64,000 bases of DNA from Haliotis asinina (taxonomy: Eukaryota > Mollusca > Gastropoda > Lepetellida > Haliotidae). The stretch is taken from assembly GCF_037392515.1 (NCBI RefSeq), contig NC_090280.1:23131118-23195117 (forward strand), read 5' to 3'. A model generated the notes under the pieces. That model had not been told where the DNA came from, did no database searches, and saw nothing but the letters and a program-made list of their open reading frames with translations. A program made the position numbers and the translations under genes. Below, one piece after another: positions 1 through 8,751 of the stretch (its first letter is position 1; each line of letters starts with the position of its first letter).

Positions 1-179
1 GTTTGGCGCTATATCAATGGACACATTATTATGTTGTTGCTGTCATTAATTCCCAACCGAACCACCAAGTTACTATCACAATAATGATTCAGGACCTAAA
101 GGTTCTATGTAAGCTGCATGCTAAGTTGTATAGATATACGAGGTTCCTGTACCGTAAACAAAGGTACGTTCTTACTCAC

Positions 180-479
180 AGAGGACATCCAGTACATGTC
201 CGTGACTCCAGTCAGACTCCAGCCCCTCTTCCACAGCCTGGCAGCTGTAGTTGTCTCCCTGGTTCTCTCTGCTGACGTGGGGTATTGTAAGGTCATCTCC
301 ACCTGTAGGAGACTCATCACCAGATTCCAGCAGGGTCCTGTCCCTCCTCCAGATGTAGGTCATGTTCAGAGGGGGGTGGTCCGGGGGTAGACTCCGGGAC
401 GAGGAGGAGCATGTGAGGGTGACATTCTTACCTGACACAGGTAAGGCAGGTTCGGTGATGGTAGGTGTGGCTGGCTTCT
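180..479 (-). CDS. Gene 1 exon 3: C2-like Ig domain
   Basis: This 300-nt exon has phase 1 at both ends. The acceptor is TTTTCACAG before AGAAGCCAGCC and the donor is GTGAGTAAG after GATGTCCTCT. It carries the canonical Ig landmarks: B-strand cysteine in NVTLTC, tryptophan in YIWRRDR, and F-strand cysteine in NYSCQAVEEG. There are N-glycosylation sequons at NVT and NMT. The codon split over the 3' border makes DVLYGP with the next exon in genes 2 and 3, a typical Ig-Ig linker. The homologous exons are at 19.55 and 52.4 kb. Confidence 0.85.
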
Positions 480-3400
480 CTGTGAAAAATATAACACATG
501 ATACCAGACCTTAACACCAGTGCCAATAAACATGGTTAAAAACATTCTAAAATATGAATCCAACGAGACATCATAAACTAAATGAACTAAATGCTTTGAC
601 TCTTTTGTTAATGAAGTATTCACCGTTATTGTCAGTTAAATAAACGCCGGCGACTCGCTAATACTCCTAATCGACTTGTTGATTAAATGTACTCTGTGAA
701 AAAATATAACAAATGATCCGAGACCTTAGCACGAGTGCCAGTAAACATGGTTTTACTAAATGTGTGGTTTGCCTCTCTGTGAAAAACGTTTCAAAATATG
801 AATCCACTGAGACATAATAAACTGAATAAAGTAAATGCTCTGACACTTTCATTTATTAAGTATTCACCTTTATTGTCAATTAAATAAGCGCTAGCGACAC
901 GTTAATACCCCTAAACGGTTCGTTGATTAAATGTACTACACAACTACTTTCCCCTTGGTCAAATGAATAAATCATATCTGTATGTATGTCTGTATGTCTT
1001 TATGTACTTCTGTATGCATCTCTTTACGTATGCCTGAATGTATGTCTGCATGTATCTCTGTATGTATTTCTGTATACATGTCTATGTATATATGTATGTA
1101 TCATGTCTATCTGTGTGTCTTTAAGTACCTCTGTATGCATGTCTCTACGTCTGTATGTATGTCCGTATGTATGTCTGTATGTATGTCTGTATGTATCTAT
1201 GTATGCATGTCTATATATATGTCTGTATATATGTCTGTATGTATCTTTGTATGCATGTCTGCATGTATGCCTGTATGTATCTCTGTATACATGTCCATGT
1301 ATATATGTATGTATGTCTGTGTGTCTTTATGTACTTCTGTATGTATCTCTGTACGTATGTCTGCATGTATGTATGTCTGTATGTATCTCTGTACGTATGT
1401 CTGTCTGTATGTATGTCTGTATGTATGTCTGTATGTATCTCTGTACGTATGTCTGCATGTCTGTATGCATCTCTGTATGTATGCCTGTATGTATTCTGTA
1501 TATATGTCTGTATGTATGTCTGTATGTATCTCGGTATGTATCTCTGTACGTATGTCTGTATGTATATCTGTATGTATGTCTGTATGTATCTCTGTATTTA
1601 TGTATGTATGTATCTCTGTATGTATGTCTGTATGTATCTCTGTATGTATGTCTGTATGTATCTCTGTAGGTCTCTGTATGTATGTCTGTATGTATCTACG
1701 TATCTATGTATCTATCTATCTATGTATGTATCTATGTATGTATCTATGTATCTGTGTCAGATTCGGGATTCAAATCTTAAAAACATGAAGCCAAAAAACC
1801 TACGTTTTTCCATAGTTCAGCCTCAAGTTAGACTTTTCTTCATATTCTTGTTTCGGGATTCAAATCCCGAATCAGAATATTTCGTTCAGATTTGGAGTTA
1901 TGACCAACAGTGTCAATATACATCATCCCACCCCTTCTAAGGTACTAGTACATGTATGTATGTATGTGGGTAGGTGGGGGCGGTGGATGGATGGATGGAT
2001 GGATGGATTGATGCCTGCCTGCCCACCTGCCTGCATGCATGCATGTAGGTAGGTAGGTAGGTAGGTGCGTACAAAATGTAAAAGAATCATTACAGGTGTT
2101 AAGTCATAAATGCAAACATTTGTTGTATTTCCAACGTGTACCTACAGAGAGATTGTAGCAGTTACAGTAGGACGTCATTACATATACATTATGACGTTAC
2201 AGAGGGACAAAGTTCTGGAGTGACAAGTTCAAGCTTATAATGGTTTAACTTTTTAACAACATGATTTTCGACATCGGCGTGTTTTTTCACAGAATACACA
2301 GTTAACATGCAATGCACGTGAACGTTGGGGATCAAATAGTCTGAACGATGGGTATAAAAGGTTGATCGCAGTTTGTCGATTATTCACTGTATTTGGAATA
2401 TTGTTGACGAACGCTACATGCCTTGTCTGCGTGAAGCCAACCGTCATATCGCTATTGGTCTCCTTGAGGCCGGTAAGTCCCAGCGTGCAGTTGCCCAACG
2501 GATAAATGTTCACCAAAGCACCGTTTCACAGCTCTGATAGAGATATCGCTAAATTCGGTTGCAGACGCCCCTAGTACATCTGAACGAAATTTGAATCCCG
2601 AAAAAATCCCAAAAATATTCAGATTCGGGATTCGAATCCCAAATCCCAAATCCCAAATTCCGAATCCCAATCCCGAATCAGTTTCTAACTTCATGTTGCT
2701 TAATCGTTGTTACACTGACTGGTGCTCGGGATGAATAAGACAGGTGGATTCGGATATACTGCGAGTGAGTGGTTGGTTGGACTGTTGTTTTAACACTGCA
2801 CTTAACAACATTCCATATATATGTCGGCTATCTGTGAATAATTGAGTATGGACCAGACAATCCGGTGATCAGCACCATCAGCATACCTCAACGCAATTGG
2901 GATACCATAACATGCGTCAACCAAGTTAGCGAGCCTGTCTATCAGATCTCGCTAGTCGTATCGTACGACAAGCAAGGGGTAATGAAGACCAATTCTACCC
3001 CGGATATTCACGGGTATACTGTGAGTAGGCTTGCCATGTTTAACTCCACAAAAGCACACGCACATATACAAACACATCTTTATATATGGTTAAGGTTTAG
3101 GTTTTAGTTTAGGAGCATTCATTTACTTATCTATCGTTCTGTTAACTCCACTTACGTGCTACAACGAGGACTTGTCTACGTCCAGTAACTTCCTGTCCAT
3201 TGCTTCCCTGACAGTAGTAAGTACCAGCGTCCTGTACAGAGACATTGTAGATGGTAAACCTCAGCTGTCCGGTCTGTGATGGTGAGTCCTCCCCGGTGTA
3301 TCTGATCCTGGTCCTGAAGCCGGTGTGGCTACTGTTGATTACCACTACACGGTGTGACTTGGGCTGGACCAGTAACAGTCTCACAGATACCGAACCATTC

Positions 3401-3692
3401 ACCCATACATAATACACAAAGCTGACATTCTGTGCGTTCATGGCCATGGTAACATCTTCACCAACACGTGTAACAGTGTAAGGGTATCCAGTTGTCATGG
3501 AGACTAGAGCTGTATACGAAAAGGTAATTAGAATCAGAACTCAGTAACACTAGATACGTTGACACGTTAGGCATTGCGTAAGATTACACTGAAAAGCAAC
3601 TAAGTAAGAGATTCAACATGTATTTCAGTTTTCGAAGACAGATACATACCAAACCCACATAGTGCTACGGACACAATGGAACCCAGAAACAT
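180..3692 (-). CDS. Gene 1, Ig-domain membrane receptor, 5' part only
   Basis: The visible part is leader exon 3692-3650, V-like Ig exon 3509-3156 and C2-like Ig exon 479-180; the rest lies beyond the left edge. All three exons are open and join in phase 1 with GT/AG borders. The joined product starts MFLGSIVSVALCGFALVS, a hydrophobic leader, then a V-like Ig domain and a C2 domain. By comparison with genes 2 and 3, a second C2 domain, a transmembrane segment and a tyrosine-bearing tail should follow off-window. It is the closest relative of gene 3, whose 52.2-54.6 kb block is its duplicate. Ligand and function are unknown; the Ig architecture suggests a surface recognition or adhesion role. 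Confidence 0.75.
480..976. repeat. Intron with internal tandem duplication
   Basis: The intron just upstream of the C2 exon carries two diverged copies of about 180-200 bases (roughly 480-660 and 690-905). They share CTCTCTGTGAAAAA, the ATAATAAACTGAAT run and TTGTCAATTAAATAAGCG. The first part of each resembles the exon's own acceptor region, so the duplication created a decoy acceptor. The same arrangement is present at 52.72-52.93 kb. No gene seen. Confidence 0.6.
977..1760. repeat. Long TATG/TCTG tetranucleotide tract
   Basis: About 780 bases are built almost entirely of GTAT, GTCT and ATCT words, giving interleaved 4-, 8- and 12-base periods such as GTATGTATGTCTGTATGTAT. All three forward frames stay open as Met/Cys/Tyr/Leu/Val-rich peptides, which is a composition artefact and not a gene. 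Confidence 0.95.
1763..1895 (+). repeat. Palindromic GGGATTCAAATCCC repeat, left arm
   Basis: Two near-palindromic blocks read ATTCGGGATTCAAATC and TTCGGGATTCAAATCCCGAA, followed by CAGAATATTTCGTTCAGAT. The same string occurs inverted at 2.57-2.70 kb, so the two blocks look like arms of a decayed inverted-repeat element enclosing about 0.7 kb. Confidence 0.55.
1950..2070. repeat. Mosaic tetranucleotide microsatellite
   Basis: Successive blocks run GTAT, then GGTG, (GGAT)n, (CCTG)n, (GCAT)n and (GTAG)n within about 120 bases. The motif drifts by one base from block to block. Confidence 0.9.
2418..2537 (+). pseudogene. Tc1/mariner-type transposase N-terminal fragment
   Basis: A 39-codon open stretch begins MPCLREANRHIAIGLLEAGK and continues SQRAVAQRINVHQSTVSQL before a stop. 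It matches the first helix-turn-helix (paired-like DNA-binding) region of Tc1/mariner transposases, where the pattern is RxxAIGxLxAGxSQRxVAxxxxVHxSTISRL. The DDE catalytic domain is absent. It is a fossil fragment lying between the inverted GGGATTCGAATCCC blocks. Assignment is by motif recognition only. Confidence 0.7.
2572..2700 (-). repeat. Palindromic GGGATTCGAATCCC repeat, right arm
   Basis: Inverted counterpart of the block at 1.76-1.90 kb, sharing GGGATTC-AATCCCGAATC, GAATATTT and TTTCGTTCAGAT on the minus strand. Several short AATCCCAA slippage copies expand the middle. Confidence 0.55.
2762..3015 (-). mobile_element. SINE copy, diverged (family S1)
   Basis: About 250 bases match the family seen cleanly at 25.1 and 43.5 kb: GAGTGAGT head, CTGTGAATAATTGAGT, GGACCAGACAATCC, CAATTGGGATACC, CAACCAAGTTAGCGAGCC, TACGACAAGC and the final TTCACGGGT. 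Heavily mutated, so an old insertion; strand follows the family's (CTCA)n tail orientation. Confidence 0.8.
3156..3509 (-). CDS. Gene 1 exon 2: V-like Ig domain
   Basis: This 354-nt exon has phase 1 at both ends. The acceptor is CGTATACAG before CTCTAGTCTCC and the donor is GTAAGTGG after GTTGTAGCAC. The translation has a V-type pattern: VTRVGEDVTM in the A'-B region, YYVWVNGS around the core Trp, RFTIYNVSVQDAGTYYC for E-F, and QVLVVA for G. The B-strand cysteine position reads MAM, so the canonical disulfide cannot form. Sequons NGS and NVS are present. It is clearly paralogous to the V exons at 7.0, 30.6, 54.0 and 57 kb. Confidence 0.85.
3650..3692 (-). CDS. Gene 1 exon 1: signal peptide
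   Basis: The proposed start is the ATG at 3692-3690 and the donor is GTATGT after GGGTTTG. Spliced to the V exon it reads MFLGSIVSVALCGFALVS then MTTGYPY, a good secretory leader. Relative to the other leader exons (MCQYEFTTLVAMSV...), the ancestral ATG codon is ATA here, so the start appears to have moved downstream to an internal methionine. The reading frame stays open far upstream, so an earlier start is possible but would lack leader character. Confidence 0.65.
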
Positions 3693-3870
3693 TGTCACTA
3701 CTACGGTGAGCAGAAACTGACATATGCAGTTTCTGATATAATGCGTCACATGATGTAGTTTCACTGGACAATATTTCCTTATAAACATTTCCCGGTGAAC
3801 CTTACGTTGTGCTACAATATTGCCGTGTGAATAATATATGTTTTTTGTGAATATGTCCTCCATCAACGCC

Positions 3871-3980
3871 CACATGGGTACAATGTGTGAAGTCCATTTC
3901 TGGTGATCACCCACTCATTCAACCACTGACTGACTGGTTCACTCATTCACCCATTCACTCACCATTCAACTACTCACGCA
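3871..3980 (+). mobile_element. tRNA-derived SINE fragment (family S2)
   Basis: ACATGGGTACAATGTGTGAA and CCATTTCTGGTG are the post-tRNA body of the SINE whose tRNA-like head is seen at 13.1 and 45.1 kb. It is followed by a degenerate (CACTCATT)n tail. The duplicate at 54.56 kb has the same fragment, so the insertion predates the segmental duplication. Confidence 0.65.
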
Positions 3981-4344
3981 CCAACAGATTCATCCACAAG
4001 TGATACCTATTTAAAACATTGATAATCTGTCCACAAGTCTGACATGACGTGAAAACGCAAACAAATGAGTATTAAATGCTAAAATCTCAGTGCTTACAAA
4101 AACATATGTTCGCCTCCTCCACAGCAAGACTGCTTAATTTGAATACACCCCTCTACCCAAACACCACTGCAACCCAACCACTCACGCCGAGATTCACGCT
4201 CTCGTGAACTCTCAAGTGTAATATTCCCTCTATCAAACATTTACTGTTTGACCAGCCACGTCTTTCTCCTCTCTCACGTACACACATACAAAATATAATG
4301 CAGTACGAATATGGCAGGTGACATTTTGATGTAAAGGATGAAAC

Positions 4345-4445
4345 ACCACTCCGAGGTTTTGGTAGCAGGTGTAAACCAGCGGAGGAGGGAAAATCCCAGG
4401 GGTAGAAGGCCGGGGGGATTTTACCAACTCCAAGGGTGGCCACGA
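4345..4445. repeat. Small foldback element
   Basis: TCCGAGGTTTTGGTAGCAGG and the right-hand ACTCCAAGGGTGG share ends with a related element at 24.36-24.48 kb. The duplicate block at 55.19 kb lacks the stretch around 4.32-4.57 kb, so it is either an insertion here or a deletion there. Confidence 0.45.
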
Positions 4446-6588
4446 TGACAATGGTTAAGCTGCGTTAATTATTCCACGTTTTCCGTGGAAATATGACTTA
4501 GCCTGTGATTAAGGGGATGTCATCTTGTCCAGAGCAGATCTCCTACACTATAAATGCTAGCTTCATAGAACTTGGTACACATGCCAAGCATGATTGATCC
4601 CTTTCGGGGATTAGACCCGGACATGAAGTTTTTGAGGTTTCAATGTCCTCAGGGGTCTTTCGGGTGTTGCACCAGTGTGTGAAATTTGTTTGTGATTTTT
4701 TGTTTGTTTGGTTGGTTGGTTGGTTGTTTGTTTTTTTTCTTTGTTTCCGTGACAAGACGTTTGACATTGAAATTAGAACAGAAGCTTAAAACTGTTCACT
4801 ATTACTTCACCAACCTTGGCATATGGATAGGCCTGGTGGTATAGTGACGCCTTCTTTTAGGTTTGGATTTCTGAATAAAATATTTTTGGCGTTTAGATGG
4901 CAACAAGTTCGAAATCGACTGACTTTGGTGGTAGTGCTCTTTCTAGGAGAAAAAAATTTTAAATCTTACAAGCCTTCCAATCTGTCATATGGCACACAGT
5001 TGCGGGGGATATTGATGACTTTTGTCTTAATGGTTCGTTCCTATTGACAGCAGGGTAATTATTTAGAGAGATATTCAATCTACGCACCTCAAGGAATATA
5101 CAAATATTCCTTATAAACCTCGTTGCAAAATGCCTGCGATACTTGTGATCAAATTCCGTCCTTCACTTGATGAAGTGGAAGGAAGTAGTCCAGAAACGTC
5201 ATGTTGTAAATAATAAAGACGTTGTAAATCCATACACGATGCAGTGGTTTCTCAGAAAGCTTCTCCACAGTGACCGACTCTTGGTAGACTTGGTGAAGAA
5301 CTTCACTTGATGTACATCACATCGCTGTACTGTCGAGCAGTACATCACCATCAACAAAACCTTCCAACTTCAAACCTTGGCACACAGAGGATAGCTGTGG
5401 AATCCCTTGTTTTCGTTATGAGTCTTGACATGCATCATCAGAGGATCATCACATAAATAAATATGTGCAAAAGTACACAATAAGATTCTACCATGAAGAG
5501 CCTCCACATTAATCAAAACCCGGCCTACCGAATTGATTGGCATACACAAAGGATTAAGAGATTTAGAAGCGTTAGAATGGAAAATTCTAAAACAGTGAAT
5601 CACCATGTTTGAAAGGTATTTTTGACTAATAAGAATGAAGGAAACAGCTATTTGTGCTGCATTGCAACATGGCCGTTACAGACAATAAAATCGGTGATTT
5701 ATGGATTAAGCATGAGCCAAAGTGAATCAATGTTTTGCAATATGGAAAGAACTAGATGACATTGAAAACTCTGAAAAGGTTAATACAGCTTCTACAGGTA
5801 CAGTTACGTTCTATCTGAAGTGTTCCCAAAACGTTAGTGAAAAGACACTGAGAGAGCTTTCAAATGAAAAGTCAAGGGCTGTTTGAGTATAGGTAGGTTC
5901 GATTCTCCTTCTATGAAAACTTGCTGAAGTATGTTGCATTTTTGGCATTCATGCCATAAATGGTACATTATGTGACCAGTTTATATGCTTTGCTTATAAT
6001 AGTCGCAGTGCTGTAGCCTTTGTTAGGTTCTTCCTCCCTTTTTCCCTTCATCATACACTTTAACTCATGTCACTTGCTCGTGTCATGCACAGTCAAGCTC
6101 CCCACATCGCTCTTTGAAACACATTCACCTCTAACAACAATACACATGAGGATAAACCGGACAAATGGACAAAATACATGTGGCACGAGGGTGAAAATAG
6201 TGAATTCTTTACAAACTTTAGGTTACACTTTCACACTGGTAACTCTTTTTCAGGAAGCAGCTGATCACACAAAAACATACATGATGGTACATTTGCTTTA
6301 ACAAATGAGAACACAACCGGTGTGGTGGGATTAGGAATTCAAAATATAAAGCATGAGAAATATGCGGCACTCTGACCTCAAAGAGATCACAATGAAGAAA
6401 GGCAGTTACGAACACTCTTCAAATATACTTTCAAATCCAAAACACATTCACAAGCTCTAACCCTTAATTATTTTGGGAAACATTTTCAACTAATATCACA
6501 GTTGCTACGGTTGATAAATTGGTATAAGAAGGTATAAGAAATATCCTTCGAAATATCAAAATATTACACAGACAAGTCTAAAATACTG
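4446..6588. other. Intergenic or intronic DNA, no gene recognised
   Basis: Duplicated at 55.2-56.58 kb with many small differences. Bases about 5083-5795 are present here but absent from the duplicate. That extra segment contains TTGATGAAGTGGAAGG followed by GAAACGTC, a combination often seen at Penelope-like element ends, but no reverse transcriptase motif. Open frames between 5.96 and 6.42 kb are not conserved in frame in the duplicate and are not called. Confidence 0.5.
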
Positions 6589-6810
6589 CGAGTGAGTAGT
6601 TGGTTGCATGGCTGCTAACACTTAACAACATTCCATATATATAGCGACGATCTGTAAATAATCGAGTCTGGACCAGACAGTCAGGTGATCAGTATCATGA
6701 GCATACATACACGTATTTGGGATACGAGAGCTACCCGATCCCGTTAGCCGTCTCGTACGACAAGAAATGGGTAATGAAGTCCAATTCCTGCCCTGATCTT
6801 CACATGTATA
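6589..6810 (-). mobile_element. SINE copy, diverged (family S1)
   Basis: AGTGAGT head, CTGTAAATAATCGAGTCTGG, ACCAGACAGTC, TTTGGGATACGA, CCGATCCCGTTAG and TCGTACGACAAG mark the family. It lacks the middle CAACCAAGTCAGCGAG segment that the duplicate at 56.58 kb still has. Confidence 0.8.
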
Positions 6811-6942
6811 CTTCCATCCTTAACTCCACAAAAGCACACGCATGCACACGCACGTACACACACACGTCTTTATATATGGTTAATTACGTTTTAGTTTATC
6901 CTCATTCATTTACTTATCTACCATTCTGTTAACTCCACTCAC

Positions 6943-7285
6943 GTCCTACAACGGGGACCTGTCTACATCCAGTAACTTCCTGTCCATTGCTTCCCTGATA
7001 GTAGTAAGTACCAGCGTCATTGTAGATGGTGAACCTCAGCTGTCCGGCCTGTGATGGGGAGTCCTCCCCCGGTGTATCTGATCTTGGTCCCGTAGCCGGT
7101 GTGACTGTTGTTGAGTCCCTCTAGCCGGTGTGAGCTAGGGATGACTACTGACAGTTTCTTAGATATCGAGCCATTCATAAACACGGAGTATATTGAGCTG
7201 GCGTTCTCCGGGTTCATGGTCATGGTAACATCCTCGCCAACACGTGTAACAGTGTATCGGTATCCAGTTGTCATGGAGGCTAGAG
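6943..7285 (-). pseudogene. V-like Ig pseudo-exon (extra cassette of gene 1)
   Basis: The borders are intact (acceptor TTTGAGTGCAG, donor GTGAGT). The exon is 343 nt instead of 354: a 12-base loss before the F strand and a one-base gain put it out of frame. The F-strand cysteine codon has also become tyrosine (YYYQG in place of TYYCQG). It still has an intact leader exon upstream at 7.55-7.63 kb. A dead cassette inherited by both halves of the duplication, the other being at 57 kb. Confidence 0.75.
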
Positions 7286-7551
7286 CTGCACTCAAACCAA
7301 ATATTACTCATGAAAACAAGGCTAACAGTTGACATAAATATTCAAGCTCATTATTGAAGCTCGCTCAATATATTACAAGTTGATAGGTACATACCACATA
7401 TGCAGGTACGCAAACGAATTGTGAATCAGAAATTAACGCGTCAAAATATCTAGTTTCTCTAAAAAAATATTTTCTTAGACAAAACTGGTCACTTATATAA
7501 TGTCATGTAAAGCTCATTTAATGTGGTTTTTTTTAGCTGACAGGTACATAC

Positions 7552-7627
7552 CACACACATGTAAGCCCCAAAAGAGAATGTGAGCCACAGACATGGCTAC
7601 TAGCGTGGTAAATTCATACTGACACAT
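7552..7627 (-). CDS. Leader exon of the extra V cassette
   Basis: This 76-nt exon from ATG to a GTATGT donor encodes MCQYEFTTLVAMSVAHILFW then GLHVC, phase 1. It would join to ALASMTTGY of the V exon at 7.29 kb. The exon is intact although its V partner is broken. Copies with the same length and phase lie at 31.24, 39.39 and 58.13 kb. Use is uncertain because the partner exon is dead. Confidence 0.6.
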
Positions 7628-7828
7628 CACGCACCTTAACAATTGTTTTCATGAGATGAAATATTTAGTTTCGCTGGATAATATTTCCCTACAAAAAATG
7701 GGTAACTTCCCGTTGAATTTAAACACATGCCTACGAGGTCTTAGCCTTTAGTAGTCAGTAACTAGTTGTTTACATTCATATGGACAGACAAGTAACATTG
7801 ATGACAGACTACTCACAAATCTACCTTT

Positions 7829-7990
7829 GGTTGGTAATGTTGCAGCTATATCGCAGAGGTCTATATATAATCGAGTCTGTACCAGAGAATCCAGTGATCA
7901 ACAGCATGAGCATCAACCTGGTCAATCGGAATACCATGGTATTTTTCAACCAGGTCAGTGAGTCACCCGATTCCGTTAGTCAGGCAGATT
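7829..7990 (-). mobile_element. SINE fragment (family S1)
   Basis: GCAGCTATATCGCAG, ATAATCGAGTCTG, GATCAACAGCATGAGCATCA and CCCGATTCCGTTAGTC are S1 sequence. The same insertion sits beside the leader exon in all four copies of this block (7.8, 31.5, 39.7 and 58.4 kb), so it predates those duplications. Confidence 0.8.
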
Positions 7991-8751
7991 GTTTTATTCA
8001 TTATGCGGGCAAGTGTGTCTATAATACAGTTTACAAATACAGTTTACAAGTTTGAAGATATTGTGAGGGAATAATGCTGTCATATGGAATATTCGGCTGG
8101 AATAGTTAGTTGGCTATTATCAGCATTTTGTAGCAGTGAAAACTGTCGTATGTCGTATGTGCTGGTTTTTCTGACAAATGTGAAAAATGAGGTTTTCAGT
8201 TTGAGTTTCAGGCCGACCATTACAGTGTGGACGGTACAATTCTGTTATTGGTAATGAGCCCTGAGAATGAGCCGTGAGACTTTCATCACCTCACAGAAAT
8301 TAGGCAAGCAACACTTCAGTATACTCTGCTTTTCTCGGCTGCCTTTATTGTATTTTCTCAAACCGGCCTGGATTGTCTCAACAAAGTCCCAAGTGCTGAA
8401 ACTGCCACATGTTAAGACATTAATCGTAAGGTTGACCCGAGGGAGAAAAAAGTTCACTGACTGTAATGAGAAATTACAGGGATTCCACAGGAGGACAGAA
8501 GATGACTAAAGGGGGCGTCTAGAGGTCCGACGACGAAAGTACAGTTTTAGTTGTTCTGTGGCCACAAATGCCGCTACATATCCCTAACCAATATCTATTG
8601 TCTATCTAATTAGCACATGAGTTCAATCCACGTGTAAACCTATTATTTAGTTTCATCCAGAGATGACAGAACTGTTTTATAATGGTTTGCCGAAAGGGAT
8701 ACGCATTTTAACTGGGATAAGACTGAAGTGGTTGTTTTAAAAAGTGGTGGT
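7991..8751. other. Upstream flank of the leader cassette, duplicated
   Basis: No gene seen. This stretch recurs at 31.7-32.6, 39.85-41.05 and 58.57-59.33 kb. The pair 8.2-8.7 and 58.8-59.3 differ by only a few bases per 200 by eye. It ends at the LINE insertion; the 12-base AAAAGTGGTGGT at 8740-8751 is the left target-site duplication. Confidence 0.7.

Noticed and set aside
982-1940. Three overlapping long plus-strand open frames rich in Met, Cys, Tyr, Val
   Set aside because: They translate a TATG/TCTG microsatellite; all three frames are open because the repeat contains no stop, and no splice or duplicate support exists.
3600-3914. 104-residue minus-strand open frame over the gene 1 leader
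   Set aside because: Only the last part overlaps the leader exon; the donor at 3649 ends the exon and the N-terminal portion lies in the 5' flank, which has no leader character.
8267-8509. 80-residue open frame conserved at 58.84 kb, and its minus-strand shadow
   Set aside because: Conservation reflects the recent duplication; the more diverged copy at 40.97 kb does not keep the frame.
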